In this document: piece after piece, positions 46,208-54,949 of the stretch | How positions within the stretch are numbered: position 1 is the first letter of the stretch | Layout of the letters: every line of letters begins with the position of its first letter | Assembly: GCF_030848505.1 (NCBI RefSeq) | Contig: NZ_JAVDDU010000004.1 | Coordinates: 359,915 to 423,914, forward strand | Source: Marinimicrobium hydrolyticum | Lineage (GTDB): Bacteria; Pseudomonadota; Gammaproteobacteria; Pseudomonadales; Cellvibrionaceae | Direction of reading: 5' to 3' | Length of the DNA stretch: 64,000 nucleotides | Program-made: the position numbers and the translations under genes | Notes under the pieces: generated by a model | Database searches by the model: none | What the model saw: the letters and a program-made list of their open reading frames with translations, nothing else | What the model was told of the DNA's origin: nothing

Positions 46208-46393
46208 GTGGCCAAGCATCGAAGCCTACAAGGCCGAACTACGGAGTTCCTGCTCTACACCGCGCCCACTGGCGCCATAAAAGTGGAGGTGCTGCTCAGC
46301 GGTGAGACCCTCTGGCTGACCCAAGCGACCGAGCCCTCTGCTTGCCATCGCGCCCGCTGCCGACTTGTAAAATCATCCACTTCCATGGTGTAA
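46208..46393 (+). pseudogene. Truncated RhuM-family gene
   Basis: The first 40 or so codons read TEFLLYTAPTGAIKVEVLLS and GETLWLTQ, the start of RhuM-family (virulence protein) genes, which often sit within hsd operons and are normally over 300 residues. After WLTQ, at about 46325, similarity ends and a short unrelated tail runs to a stop. The remainder was probably lost when the DUF4143 gene arrived. An AAGGAGG box is still present upstream. Confidence 0.7.
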
Positions 46394-46427
46394 TTTCATC
46401 CACCTAGTGGCCAATATTACTTATTCC

Positions 46428-47642
46428 ATGTATCCACGAACCATACAGGCGACACTGGCTGAAGCCCTGAGCGACACCCCGGTGGTGTTGCTCAACGGCG
46501 CCCGGCAAACGGGCAAAAGCACCTTGGTGCAAGCGCTGCGGCCCGGCATCCGCTATCTCACTCTGGACGATCCAGTGGTGCTGGCGGCGGCCAAGGCCGA
46601 CCCTTTTGGCTTTATTGCTGCCTTTGGCGAGCCGGTTTGTCTGGACGAAGTGCAGCGGGCGCCGGAGCTGTTTCTGGCCATTAAGGCCGCCGTGGACAAG
46701 GATCGGCGACCGGGGCGCTTTTTGCTCACTGGCTCGGCCAATGTGTTGATGCTGCCGCAGATGGCGGATTCCCTGGCCGGCCGCATGGAGATTATCGAGC
46801 TGTGGCCGCTGGCACAGAGCGAGCTGAACCGGCGGGGCGGCAGTGTGATTGACCGCCTGTTCGCCGGTGACTTTGCGCAAAGCTATCCTTTTGATCGGTC
46901 CGATTTTATTACCCGTCTGGTTGCCGGAGGCTACCCGGAAGCCACGCAGCGCACCAGCGAGCGTCGCCTGGGTGCCTGGTTCGACAGTTATCTAGCGACC
47001 ATCTTGCAGCGCGATATCAAGGATCTGGCCAATATCGAAGGCCTGACCGAATTGCCGAAGCTGGTCCGCCTGCTGGCCGTTCGCAGTGGCGGGCTGCTCA
47101 ACTTTGCCGAGCTGGCGCGCAGCACAGGTATTGCGCAAACCACCCTTAAGCGTTACCTGGCCCTGCTGGAGACTCTGTTTTTTATCCGTCAGGTGCCGGC
47201 CTGGTCATCTCATTTGGGCAAGCGCCTGCAAAAGTCGCCGAAGCTGTTTTTATCCGATTACGGCCTGATGGCGCACCTACAGGGATTTAGCGCGCTACAG
47301 CTGATGGAGCAGCATGGCCTGCCGGGCGGGCTGGTCGAGGCCTTTGTGCATGCTGAGCTGGCCAAGCATCAGACCTGGGCGACGCTGCCTACCCAACTGA
47401 TGCACTACCGAACCAGCACGGGAGTCGAGGTGGATTTTGTACTGGAAAACCGCCGCCAGGAATTATTGGGCGTTGAAGTAAAGGCAGCGGCCACTGTGGT
47501 TGGCAAAGACTTTAATGGCCTGCGCCATTTGCGCAACACTACACCGGCGCAGTTCAAGCGAGGAGTGTTGCTCTACACGGGTGAGCAAGTGGTGCATTTT
47601 GATGAGCAGTTGACAGCTGTGCCTATTGCCCTGTTGCTGTAA
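46428..47642 (+). CDS. AAA ATPase with DUF4143 domain
   Basis: A 404-residue protein with an AAA_14 ATPase (about 1-140: Walker [11 protein letters not shown], then [15 protein letters not shown] and [11 protein letters not shown]) and a C-terminal DUF4143 domain (about 190-360) ending in the nuclease-like [27 protein letters not shown] segment. The family is common as single mobile cargo; its role is unsettled, with defence or regulation suggested. It lies between the rhuM remnant and hsdR and looks richer in GC than the hsd genes. A GTG at 46407 is an alternative start; neither start has a good ribosome-binding site. Confidence 0.85.
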   Translation: MYPRTIQATLAEALSDTPVVLLNGARQTGKSTLVQALRPGIRYLTLDDPVVLAAAKADPFGFIAAFGEPVCLDEVQRAPELFLAIKAAVDKDRRPGRFLLTGSANVLMLPQMADSLAGRMEIIELWPLAQSELNRRGGSVIDRLFAGDFAQSYPFDRSDFITRLVAGGYPEATQRTSERRLGAWFDSYLATILQRDIKDLANIEGLTELPKLVRLLAVRSGGLLNFAELARSTGIAQTTLKRYLALLETLFFIRQVPAWSSHLGKRLQKSPKLFLSDYGLMAHLQGFSALQLMEQHGLPGGLVEAFVHAELAKHQTWATLPTQLMHYRTSTGVEVDFVLENRRQELLGVEVKAAATVVGKDFNGLRHLRNTTPAQFKRGVLLYTGEQVVHFDEQLTAVPIALLL

Positions 47643-47658
47643 ACAAGGATACCGATCA

Positions 47659-50600
47659 ATGACTGATTACAAAACCATCGCCGAATCGAATCGTTTTATC
47701 GTCCTCGATAAATACACGCGGGAATGGCAAGTTGCCGAAACCTACCAGAGCGAAGGGGAATTAGAGCGCGAATTGATTGAGGATTTAAAAAATCAGGGCT
47801 ATGAGTACCTGCCCGGCCTAAACAACCCCGAAGCCATGCTGGCCAATGTGCGCGAGCAATTGCAGAGTCTGAATAATGTAGAGTTTGCCTATGGCGAGTG
47901 GCTGCGCTTTGTAGAAACCTATCTGGATAAGCCCAGTGATGGCATAGTCGATAAAACCAGAAAAGTGCATGATGACTATATTCACGACTTTGTGTTTGAT
48001 GATGGCCGCATTCAGAACATTTACCTGCTGGATAAGAACAACCTTACCCGCAATAAACTGCAGGTAATCAAGCAGTTTGAGCAAGCCGGCAGCCACGCCA
48101 ACCGCTACGATGTCACTATTTTGGTCAATGGCTTGCCCATGGTGCAAATTGAAGTGAAAAAACGCGGTGTGGCCATTCGCGAAGCCTTTAATCAGGTGCA
48201 CCGCTACAGCAAAGAAAGCTTTAATGCGGATCACTCACTGTTTAAATACTTGCAGCTGTTTGTGATTTCCAACGGTACCGATACCCGCTATTTTGCCAAC
48301 ACTACAACGCGCAACAAAAACAGCTTTGACTTCACCATGAACTGGGCGAAGTCCGACAACAACCTGATTAAAGATATAAAAGACTTCACCGCGACTTTTT
48401 TCGAGAAAAATACCCTGCTCAATGTACTGCTGCATTATTCAGTATTTGATGTGAGCGACACCCTGCTGGTAATGCGCCCCTACCAGATTGCCGCCACCGA
48501 GCGTATGTTGTGGAAGATCAATAGCGCCTATCAAGCCAAAACCTGGAGCAAACCTGAAAGTGGTGGCTATATTTGGCATACCACCGGATCGGGAAAAACG
48601 CTTACCAGCTTTAAAGCGGCACGCTTGGCCACCGAGCTGGACTTTATTGACAAGGTGTTTTTTGTGGTCGACAGGAAAGACCTGGACTACCAGACCATGA
48701 AGGAATACCAGCGCTTTTCCCCCGATAGCGTCAATGGCTCCGACTCTACCGCCGGCCTCAAACGCAACCTGGATAAAGACGATAACAAGATTATCGTTAC
48801 CACCATCCAAAAGCTTAACAACCTGATGAAAAACGAGGGCGACCTGTCGGTGTACAACCAGCAGGTGGTTTTTATTTTTGATGAATGCCATCGCAGCCAG
48901 TTTGGCGAAGCGCAAAAAAACCTGAAAAAGAAGTTTAAAAAATTCTACCAGTTTGGCTTTACCGGCACGCCCATCTTCCCGCAAAACGCCTTGGGCGCCG
49001 AAACTACCGCCAGCGTATTTGGCCGTGAGTTGCATTCCTATGTGATTACCGACGCCATTCGCGACGAAAAGGTGCTCAAGTTCAAGGTGGACTACAACGA
49101 TGTTCGCCCACAGTTTAAGGCAATTGAAACAGAGCAGGATGAGAAAAAGCTGTCTGCCGCTGAGAACAAAGAGGCGCTGTTACACCCTGATCGCATCAAG
49201 GAAATATCGCAGTATATTTTGAAGAACTTCCGCCAAAAAACTCACCGTCGGCAAGCAGGCGGCAAGGGCTTTAATGCCATGTTTGCCGTAAGCAGTGTGG
49301 ATGCCGCCAAGCTGTATTACCAGGGGTTCAGGCAGTTGCAGAAAGACGCAGATAAGCCACTGAGGGTGGCCACTATCTTTTCGTTTGCGGCTAACGAAGA
49401 GCAAGATGCCGTGGGCGAGATACCGGATGAAAGCTTTGATGTCTCTGCCATGAACTCCAGCGCCAAGGAGTTTTTAAACGCCGCCATTGATGACTACAAT
49501 GCGGCATTTAAAACCAATTTTGGCGTAGATAGCAACGGCTTTCAAAACTATTACCGTGATCTGGCCAAGCGCGTGAAAAGCCAGGATATAGACTTGCTGA
49601 TTGTGGTGGGTATGTTTCTGACCGGCTTCGATGCCCCCGCACTGAACACCCTTTTTGTGGACAAGAACCTGCGCTATCACGGTTTAATTCAGGCCTATTC
49701 ACGCACCAATCGCATTTACGATGCCACTAAAACCTTTGGCAATATTGTCACCTTCCGTGACTTGGAGAAAGCGACAGTCGACGCCATTACCCTGTTTGGT
49801 GATAAAAACACCAAGAATGTAGTGCTGGAAAAAAGCTACAAGGAGTACATGGAAGGCTTTACCGATATGGTTACCGGTGAAGCCCGGCGCGGCTTTATGG
49901 ATGTGGTGGCAGAATTAGAGCAACGCTTCCCTAACCCGGATGATATCGTACTGGAAAAGGACAAAAAGGACTTTGCCAAGTTGTTTGGTGAGTATTTGCG
50001 CGTAGAGAACGTGCTACAAAACTACGATGAATTTGCCAGTCTCAAAGCCTTGCAAAGTGTTGACATAAGCGACCCCGAGGCGGTTGAGGCCTTCAAGGCT
50101 GTGCACTATTTAACGGATGAAGACTTGGCGGTACTGCAAACCATTCGGATTCCTGCCGAGCGCAAGATTCAGGATTACCGTTCCAGTTATAACGATATTC
50201 GCGATTGGCTGCGCCGCGAGAAGTCCGCTGAAGAAAAAGACAAATCCACCATTGATTGGGACGATGTGGTCTTTGAAATAGACTTGCTTAAATCGCAAGA
50301 GATCAATCTGGATTACATTCTTGAGTTGATTTTTGAGCAGAACAAAAAGAACAAAACCAAAGCTGAGCTGATCGAAGAAGTGCGCCGGTTAATTCGTGCA
50401 AGCCTCGGTAACAGGGCGAAAGAAAGCTTGATTGTGGATTTCATTAACCAAACCAATCTGGATGATATGCCGGACAAGGCCGGCATCATTGATGAATTCT
50501 TCAGCTTTGCGCAAGCAGAGCAAGCCCGAGAAGCAGAAGAGCTGATTAGTTCAGAGGGCTTGAATGAAGAAGCAGCTAAGCGCTATATCATCGCCTCGCT

Positions 50601-50757
50601 AAAACGTGAGTACGCCAGCGAGAACGGTACTGAATTAAATTCAACACTACCCAAAATGAGCCCGCTTAATCCAGAGTACAAAACCAAAAAGCAGAGCGTT
50701 TTTCAAAAAGTAGCCGCGTTTGTGGAAAAGTTCAAGGGTGTGGGTGGGAAAATATAG
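47659..50757 (+). CDS. hsdR: Type I restriction endonuclease subunit HsdR
   Basis: A 1032-residue HsdR. The N-terminal nuclease has [11 protein letters not shown] with the PD-(D/E)xK lysine; the SF2 translocase has Walker [18 protein letters not shown] (motif II), FGFTGTPIF (motif III), [11 protein letters not shown] and [10 protein letters not shown] (motif VI). The C-terminal helical domain (about 850-1032) would contact HsdM and HsdS. It cuts unmodified DNA at a distance after translocation. The ATG at 47659 is 17 bases past the DUF4143 stop. The length is normal and all motifs look intact. Confidence 0.95.
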   Translation: MTDYKTIAESNRFIVLDKYTREWQVAETYQSEGELERELIEDLKNQGYEYLPGLNNPEAMLANVREQLQSLNNVEFAYGEWLRFVETYLDKPSDGIVDKTRKVHDDYIHDFVFDDGRIQNIYLLDKNNLTRNKLQVIKQFEQAGSHANRYDVTILVNGLPMVQIEVKKRGVAIREAFNQVHRYSKESFNADHSLFKYLQLFVISNGTDTRYFANTTTRNKNSFDFTMNWAKSDNNLIKDIKDFTATFFEKNTLLNVLLHYSVFDVSDTLLVMRPYQIAATERMLWKINSAYQAKTWSKPESGGYIWHTTGSGKTLTSFKAARLATELDFIDKVFFVVDRKDLDYQTMKEYQRFSPDSVNGSDSTAGLKRNLDKDDNKIIVTTIQKLNNLMKNEGDLSVYNQQVVFIFDECHRSQFGEAQKNLKKKFKKFYQFGFTGTPIFPQNALGAETTASVFGRELHSYVITDAIRDEKVLKFKVDYNDVRPQFKAIETEQDEKKLSAAENKEALLHPDRIKEISQYILKNFRQKTHRRQAGGKGFNAMFAVSSVDAAKLYYQGFRQLQKDADKPLRVATIFSFAANEEQDAVGEIPDESFDVSAMNSSAKEFLNAAIDDYNAAFKTNFGVDSNGFQNYYRDLAKRVKSQDIDLLIVVGMFLTGFDAPALNTLFVDKNLRYHGLIQAYSRTNRIYDATKTFGNIVTFRDLEKATVDAITLFGDKNTKNVVLEKSYKEYMEGFTDMVTGEARRGFMDVVAELEQRFPNPDDIVLEKDKKDFAKLFGEYLRVENVLQNYDEFASLKALQSVDISDPEAVEAFKAVHYLTDEDLAVLQTIRIPAERKIQDYRSSYNDIRDWLRREKSAEEKDKSTIDWDDVVFEIDLLKSQEINLDYILELIFEQNKKNKTKAELIEEVRRLIRASLGNRAKESLIVDFINQTNLDDMPDKAGIIDEFFSFAQAEQAREAEELISSEGLNEEAAKRYIIASLKREYASENGTELNSTLPKMSPLNPEYKTKKQSVFQKVAAFVEKFKGVGGKI

Positions 50758-50812
50758 TAAATGAGAAAAGCTGTTTTAGCTCAGGTAGGATTGCAGATTT
50801 TTGATGGGTAAA

Positions 50813-51634
50813 TCAATAATACTCATCTTCTTCTTCGGCAATGCAGTCGTCATCGTAGGTCAGGATAGTATAGGTGAAGCCTTCGTTCAGAAGAATAGTA
50901 CTGGTGTAGATGGATTCCAGCGTTATGCCTTTGGACTGTGGGTTAATCCAGTCTGATGCGTCGACAGTGTCGAAATCATGTGGATAGGGCTCCTTTTTAA
51001 CATCCGTCATTAACGTTTTCTGATGACTGGATAGTGGCGTTTGATCAATATAAAACTCGAAATTTTTCGAAGCCACGAATCGGCTGAATTTTCCATTATG
51101 GTGAATAACCATAGCGTTTGGCGCTTTTTCCAAGAAGCTGAATCGACGGTATGTGGCTTCTAGCGATGCACCACATAGCTCTGAAATGAATTGGATGTTT
51201 CTCCAGTTTATTTCACAGTCACAGTGTTTTCGTATAAGGGTTTTGGGCATTAGAAGACCCGAAGCAAAGCCGTTAGCCTGTCTCTCAATTGGATCATTAA
51301 ACGGATTGGATAGTTCTTTGCTTCCACATTCAAAAGACATTTTGAGCTGAGGAATGATATGCATGGAAACATGGCCAATCTCATGGGCGGCTGTAAACCT
51401 TAACCTGCCTGGATCAGAAATGTTTGCGTTTATATAGATCAAAGCTCCTTTATCGTTGCCGACAGCCTTGCCTAATATTCCATCTGAATCGAAATACTGC
51501 TCTTCTATTACAACAGTAAAGTCATCAAAATCGATGGCTGTCACAACGTCTTTGGGGCTAATTGGAAGGGCGTTGAATCCTAGATCTTCCAGTAAATTTT
51601 CTGCTTCCGTAGCGCCTTTTTGCTCCTCAATCAT
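50813..51634 (-). CDS. ImmA/IrrE-family metallopeptidase
   Basis: A 273-residue protein with the ImmA/IrrE zinc motif AAHEIGHVSMH (HEIGH) and the preceding IYINANISDPGRLRF segment. ImmA-type proteases cleave or inactivate the Xre repressor encoded beside them, releasing a promoter after a signal such as DNA damage. The Xre gene overlaps its start by 4 bases (51631-51634), giving a typical Xre-ImmA pair. The C-terminal 100 residues, ending in an acidic tail (CIAEEEDEYY), match nothing I know. Confidence 0.88.
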   Translation of the reverse strand: MIEEQKGATEAENLLEDLGFNALPISPKDVVTAIDFDDFTVVIEEQYFDSDGILGKAVGNDKGALIYINANISDPGRLRFTAAHEIGHVSMHIIPQLKMSFECGSKELSNPFNDPIERQANGFASGLLMPKTLIRKHCDCEINWRNIQFISELCGASLEATYRRFSFLEKAPNAMVIHHNGKFSRFVASKNFEFYIDQTPLSSHQKTLMTDVKKEPYPHDFDTVDASDWINPQSKGITLESIYTSTILLNEGFTYTILTYDDDCIAEEEDEYY

Positions 51635-51987
51635 TTGTCGGTCATGCCCTTAAGCCGTTCTGCCATTTCACGTAGCATTTTCTGATCGTTCTCCGAGAGA
51701 TTCTCCAATAAATCCCAGCGTCGGTAAAACTCTCTACTTTTCTGATCGATCTCTGTTTGTGGGGGCGCTTCTCCTGTTAGCTCGAAAGGTTGAACGTTTA
51801 GGGCCGAGGCCAGTTTTCTTAATACAACGAAGGACGGAAGACGCTTATCGCCTTTTTCGATTTGGCTCAATGCGGCAGGTGTGATTCCCGCTTTGTTGGC
51901 CAAAGTGGACTGATTCCAGCCATTCTGGTCACGTAACTTCTTGATATTATTGCTAATTATTCTCGATTGCTCTGCTTTATCTGACAT
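51631..51987 (-). CDS. Xre-family repressor paired with ImmA
   Basis: A 118-residue protein with an Xre helix-turn-helix at about 10-65 (LRDQNGWNQSTLANKAGITPAALSQIEKGDKRLP). The C-terminal half is helical and charged. The ATG at 51987 is supported by AGGAG and AGG upstream. It probably binds the TTAAC-N4-GTTAA sites at 51992-52005 and 52054-52067 and represses both itself and the divergent genes at 52117, until ImmA removes it. Confidence 0.9.
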   Translation of the reverse strand: MSDKAEQSRIISNNIKKLRDQNGWNQSTLANKAGITPAALSQIEKGDKRLPSFVVLRKLASALNVQPFELTGEAPPQTEIDQKSREFYRRWDLLENLSENDQKMLREMAERLKGMTDK

Positions 51988-51991
51988 CCTA

Positions 51992-52080
51992 TTAACTCCT
52001 GTTAAAAATAATATTAACACGGGTTGACAATTCGGGCTAGTTCAAGCACGCTATTAACAGTAGTTAATATATATGTTAAC
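51992..52080. promoter_or_regulatory. Divergent operator region with repeated TTAAC-N4-GTTAA
   Basis: The motif TTAAC-N4-GTTAA occurs perfectly at 51992-52005 and again at 52054-52067, and a GTTAAC palindrome lies at 52075-52080. TTGACA at 52024-52029 could be a -35 box. The sites lie between the xre gene and the divergent small-protein gene, as expected for Xre operators. Confidence 0.6.
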
Positions 52081-52116
52081 GATAGTATATTCCTGATAAG
52101 CAAAGAGGTAATTGAA

Positions 52117-52287
52117 ATGGCTAAAAATCCACCAGTAGGAGACGGTCACCGCAATGGCGCGGTTAAAGGCCGCTCTCAAACCAAGACTCCATCCGGTAAT
52201 TATGTCAAAAGAGATGCGGATAGCGGGCGTTTTATGGATGTAAAGTCGGATAAGAAGCCTTTTAAGGGTGTTAGGAAGGAAAAGTAG
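52117..52287 (+). CDS. Small basic protein of unknown function
   Basis: A 56-residue, Lys/Arg/Gly-rich protein (KNPPVGDGHRNGAVKGRSQ near the start, DVKSDKKPFKGVRKE at the end). I recall similar short proteins scattered across Proteobacteria, without a known role. It looks unstructured or nucleic-acid-binding in composition. AGAGG precedes the ATG. Its stop codon abuts the next gene, so the two are co-translated. Confidence 0.75.
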   Translation: MAKNPPVGDGHRNGAVKGRSQTKTPSGNYVKRDADSGRFMDVKSDKKPFKGVRKEK

Positions 52288-52289
52288 TG

Positions 52290-53180
52290 ATGGTGAATAG
52301 CTATTTGAGAAATTCGTTGAGGGAAATCGGGGAGCAGCTTGACCGCAACCAATTCCCTATCGTTTACAACAGTGGGATTGTAAAGCCCGGAGATGCCGCT
52401 GTTGTTTCTTTAACCCCGGGCGAGGACATTAATAATGTCAGATCGAGAACGAGAGGACCCGCAACCGGGTCGTGGGAAAGGTCCGCCGGATGGCAAAGGC
52501 AGACCGGTCAATCCGGGGAGGCCAGTCGACCCCGGCCGGCCAGTGAGGCCGCACCGATCGTCAGCTCAGGTCTTTACGAGCGCTACGAAGCTGAGCTAGA
52601 TGCGGTAAGGGTTGCTTATCCCGGCACCAAGGTATGGAAAGAGGCAGAAGGATTGTGGCTGCTAACAGAAAGCACCATCTTACCTGGGCTTGGAAAGAAA
52701 GCCACATTCCTTACTGCCTTACCCTATTCTTCCTTGGTTAACCAAAGGAGTTGGGGGTTTTGGACGACGGCCATTTCGTTGGAATGGATCGGTCCTCGAC
52801 ACACTAATTACCCCGATGGGTCTGTATGCGCATTCGAACCAAAAGACGGAACCTGGATTCCAGGAGATAGTATTTTACAGTTAATCGACTTGTATAGTCT
52901 CTGGGCCCTGCGTCATGAGCATTTACGGGTATTTGGGCGGTGGCCGGGTCATCAAGCGGTGCATTTTTCCTATGAAAGGATAACCGAACTTAAAGATGAT
53001 GAGTTTTGTGGATGCGGTAATCCAAATGAAAAGTTGTACGTGGACTGTTGCAAGCAAGGCGACCTAGAAAATTCATCCGTCAAAGACGCATTAAGTATAA
53101 TCCGTCGCCAACCACCGGGAAAAATTTCTAACTTTATGAGGCAGAGAGATTGCCCACCTTCTTTATCAGAGGTTCTTTGA
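52290..53180 (+). CDS. Ubiquitin-E2-like protein with SEC-C zinc motif
   Basis: A 296-residue protein. Residues about 97-225 have the layout of bacterial E2-like proteins: a beta-meander, then WIGPRHTNYPDGSVCAFEP with candidate catalytic C180 and H171, then helices (LQLIDLYSLWALRHEHL) and FGRWPGHQAVH. A SEC-C-like zinc motif follows (CGCGNPNEKLYVDCC, Cys240, 242, 253, 254). Residues 50-95 are low-complexity and share DNA with an open frame in another phase, so a frameshift is possible. E2-like proteins conjugate small proteins to targets in CBASS and Bil defence. No E1 gene is near. The fold call is by eye. Confidence 0.6.
   Translation: MVNSYLRNSLREIGEQLDRNQFPIVYNSGIVKPGDAAVVSLTPGEDINNVRSRTRGPATGSWERSAGWQRQTGQSGEASRPRPASEAAPIVSSGLYERYEAELDAVRVAYPGTKVWKEAEGLWLLTESTILPGLGKKATFLTALPYSSLVNQRSWGFWTTAISLEWIGPRHTNYPDGSVCAFEPKDGTWIPGDSILQLIDLYSLWALRHEHLRVFGRWPGHQAVHFSYERITELKDDEFCGCGNPNEKLYVDCCKQGDLENSSVKDALSIIRRQPPGKISNFMRQRDCPPSLSEVL
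52435..52599 (+). other. Alternative-frame 54-codon ORF, Gly/Pro/Arg-rich
   Basis: Inside the E2-like gene, another frame reads from ATG at 52435 to TAG at 52597 and encodes a striking repetitive segment (PGRGKGPPDGKGRP, PVNPGRPVDPGRPV). The in-frame E2 translation here is nondescript. Either the E2-like gene was originally read in this frame and shifted, or this is a separate small overlapping gene, or chance. I cannot decide between them. Confidence 0.3.
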
Positions 53181-53194
53181 ATGGGTGGAGAAGT

Positions 53195-53416
53195 TTCATA
53201 AGGGTTGCATCTGGCAGTTCCCCTTCGAGTTTGTACGCCAAGCGTCGCTCTCGGGCAATTCGACGGGACCAGTAGCCTTAGATGTCAAATTTCACGAGCT
53301 TTGGCTTGCCGGAACCATCAAATGCGTTCACGTCAAAATCATTCGACCAACTGTAGAATACCGCTGCGCTCAGCCTCCTCAACGAAAGTTTGCAGCGTTC
53401 GGGCGTTGGCAGGCAT
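53195..53416 (-). pseudogene. Decayed YefM-YoeB toxin-antitoxin remnant
   Basis: On the minus strand, PANARTLQTFVEEAERSG (from 53416, stop at 53339) looks like the C-terminal part of a YefM antitoxin. It is followed in another frame by NAFDGSGKPKLVKFDI, a TAA stop at 53278-53280, and GYWSRRIARERRLAY, the core of a YoeB toxin. The N-terminal half of both is gone. This is a dead module at the edge of the island. Confidence 0.65.
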
Positions 53417-53436
53417 GAACGAAACAGTAGTTAATC

Positions 53437-54180
53437 CTATTTAATCAACAGCGGCGCAAACCCGCCCCCTGGCGTTCGAAAATTCGTAGTCTGCCCTCGA
53501 TAAAGCCTAGCCGCCGCCAGAAGCAATTCACCGCGATAGGTATACAAGCGCACGTCCACCTTGAGCATTTCTCGCTCGCCATCGACCAGCACCTGACGTT
53601 CGGAGGGCGGTACAAAGGCCTGGGCGATGTAGTCGCTCTCTAGAATTTTGGCGAAGGTACCGTTGGTGAGTTTGCTGCCTCGGTAGACGCCTTTGCTGCC
53701 ATGGCCCGCTACCGGCTTGAAGAAGAGTTGCTTTCGCTCTTGCCAAAGGGTGTCGGCATTGTCGGCGGTGACGAGTTCGGTGCGGGGGATGCCGGCGCGA
53801 AGCAGTTGGGCGTGTTCGGCACTCAAGCCCCAGTCCTCAAGCATAGTGCAACCTGACCAGAGGGTCAGGTTGCGTTTGTCAGCGAACAGGGCGTGTGGGG
53901 GTAATGACAGCGCCGCCTTCTAGCCAGGCTGAACGCAGGGCGGCGTGTTCGGGTGCTTCTAGGCCGAAGTCCACTAGGCGGTTGTAGGTCGATTCGTTGG
54001 TCGCCACGGTAGGGCGCGCCCGCCTCATATTTAAGTTCGGACGGATCGACTATCACTGCGTCTATGCCATTATTTCGGAACAGCTGCTGGGCCAGTCTGA
54101 ATTCCGGGTAGAGGTATTGTTCGGTCGGTTGATTGTCGACAATGGGGAATTTTAAGCTGTGCAGCCCGCTAAAGGCTGCC
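53437..54180 (-). pseudogene. Frameshifted ATP-grasp-type gene
   Basis: One protein can be followed through at least three pieces on the minus strand: LKFPIVDNQPTEQYLYPEFR and GIDAVIVDPSELKYE (upstream part, to about 54000), then YNRLVDFGLEAPEHAALRSA in a second frame, then the longest open piece from 53844 with LFFKPVAGHGSKGVYRG and FRTPGGGFAPLLIK. The KPVxGxGSKGVYRG segment looks like an ATP-grasp nucleotide site. At least two frameshifts and a missing N terminus make it a pseudogene, assuming no sequencing error. Confidence 0.65.
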
Positions 54181-54372
54181 TGGGGACATTTTCGGGGCTA
54201 GCCGCCAGTGACGCGGGTTTGCCAGATATAACTCGCTACGACATTCAGCTGTTATGTGCTGCACGTCTGTAATTTCACGAAATATCGCGTTTGGCGGGTA
54301 TTTTGGCGGTACTGTCGTCACCGACAGTGAGTCAAACGATCTATATTTGGCTCGTCGCAACCGGAGATTGGC

Positions 54373-54864
54373 ATGCTAATTAAGAAACTTAGGCAGGACA
54401 GAGGTATTTCCCAAGAACAGCTCGCTGAAGTAGCCCACCTAAGCCTTCGCACAATTCAGCGCGTTGAAGCGGGTCATCGTGTGAGCTATGCATCGCTTCG
54501 GGCTCTGGCGGCGACATTTGATGTCAACGTCGACTTACTAGAGCAGGAGCTATATGCAATGAACACTTCAAAAGATGAATACATTGAGAAACCACTGTGG
54601 GTAAGGCTTGTCTTGAACCTGCCGTCACTGCGTCGCTTGGGTCGCCCCGGGCTGCTAAGACATGAGGCATGCCTTGTCGCGTATGCATTTTTAGCCTATG
54701 CCTCATCCTTTATAGTCCCGAGAGTGGAATTTGCATTTTGGGGCTTAACAACCGTCGATGCGATGCATTTCAGCGCCTTCTCCGCAATGTTCGTTGCCTA
54801 CATTGCTTCGATCACACTTCGGCTTCGAGACAAATTCAACGCGTGGGCTCCTACTTCAACGTGA
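54373..54864 (+). CDS. HTH protein with C-terminal membrane helices
   Basis: A 163-residue protein. An Xre-type helix-turn-helix at about 1-60 (LRQDRGISQEQLAEVAHLSLRTIQRVEAGHRVSYASLRALA) is followed by two or three hydrophobic helices (ACLVAYAFLAYASSFIV, HFSAFSAMFVAYIASITL). Such membrane-tethered HTH regulators exist, but the target is unknown. The minus-strand pseudogene upstream leaves it without a partner. Confidence 0.75.
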   Translation: MLIKKLRQDRGISQEQLAEVAHLSLRTIQRVEAGHRVSYASLRALAATFDVNVDLLEQELYAMNTSKDEYIEKPLWVRLVLNLPSLRRLGRPGLLRHEACLVAYAFLAYASSFIVPRVEFAFWGLTTVDAMHFSAFSAMFVAYIASITLRLRDKFNAWAPTST

Positions 54865-54949
54865 GTAAGACACATAAAAACGCCACCACATCGCCAGTTA
54901 CGGAGGCCTGTGTGGCGAGAGTTAAATGTCCAAGTTCGGAGTCACTCCC

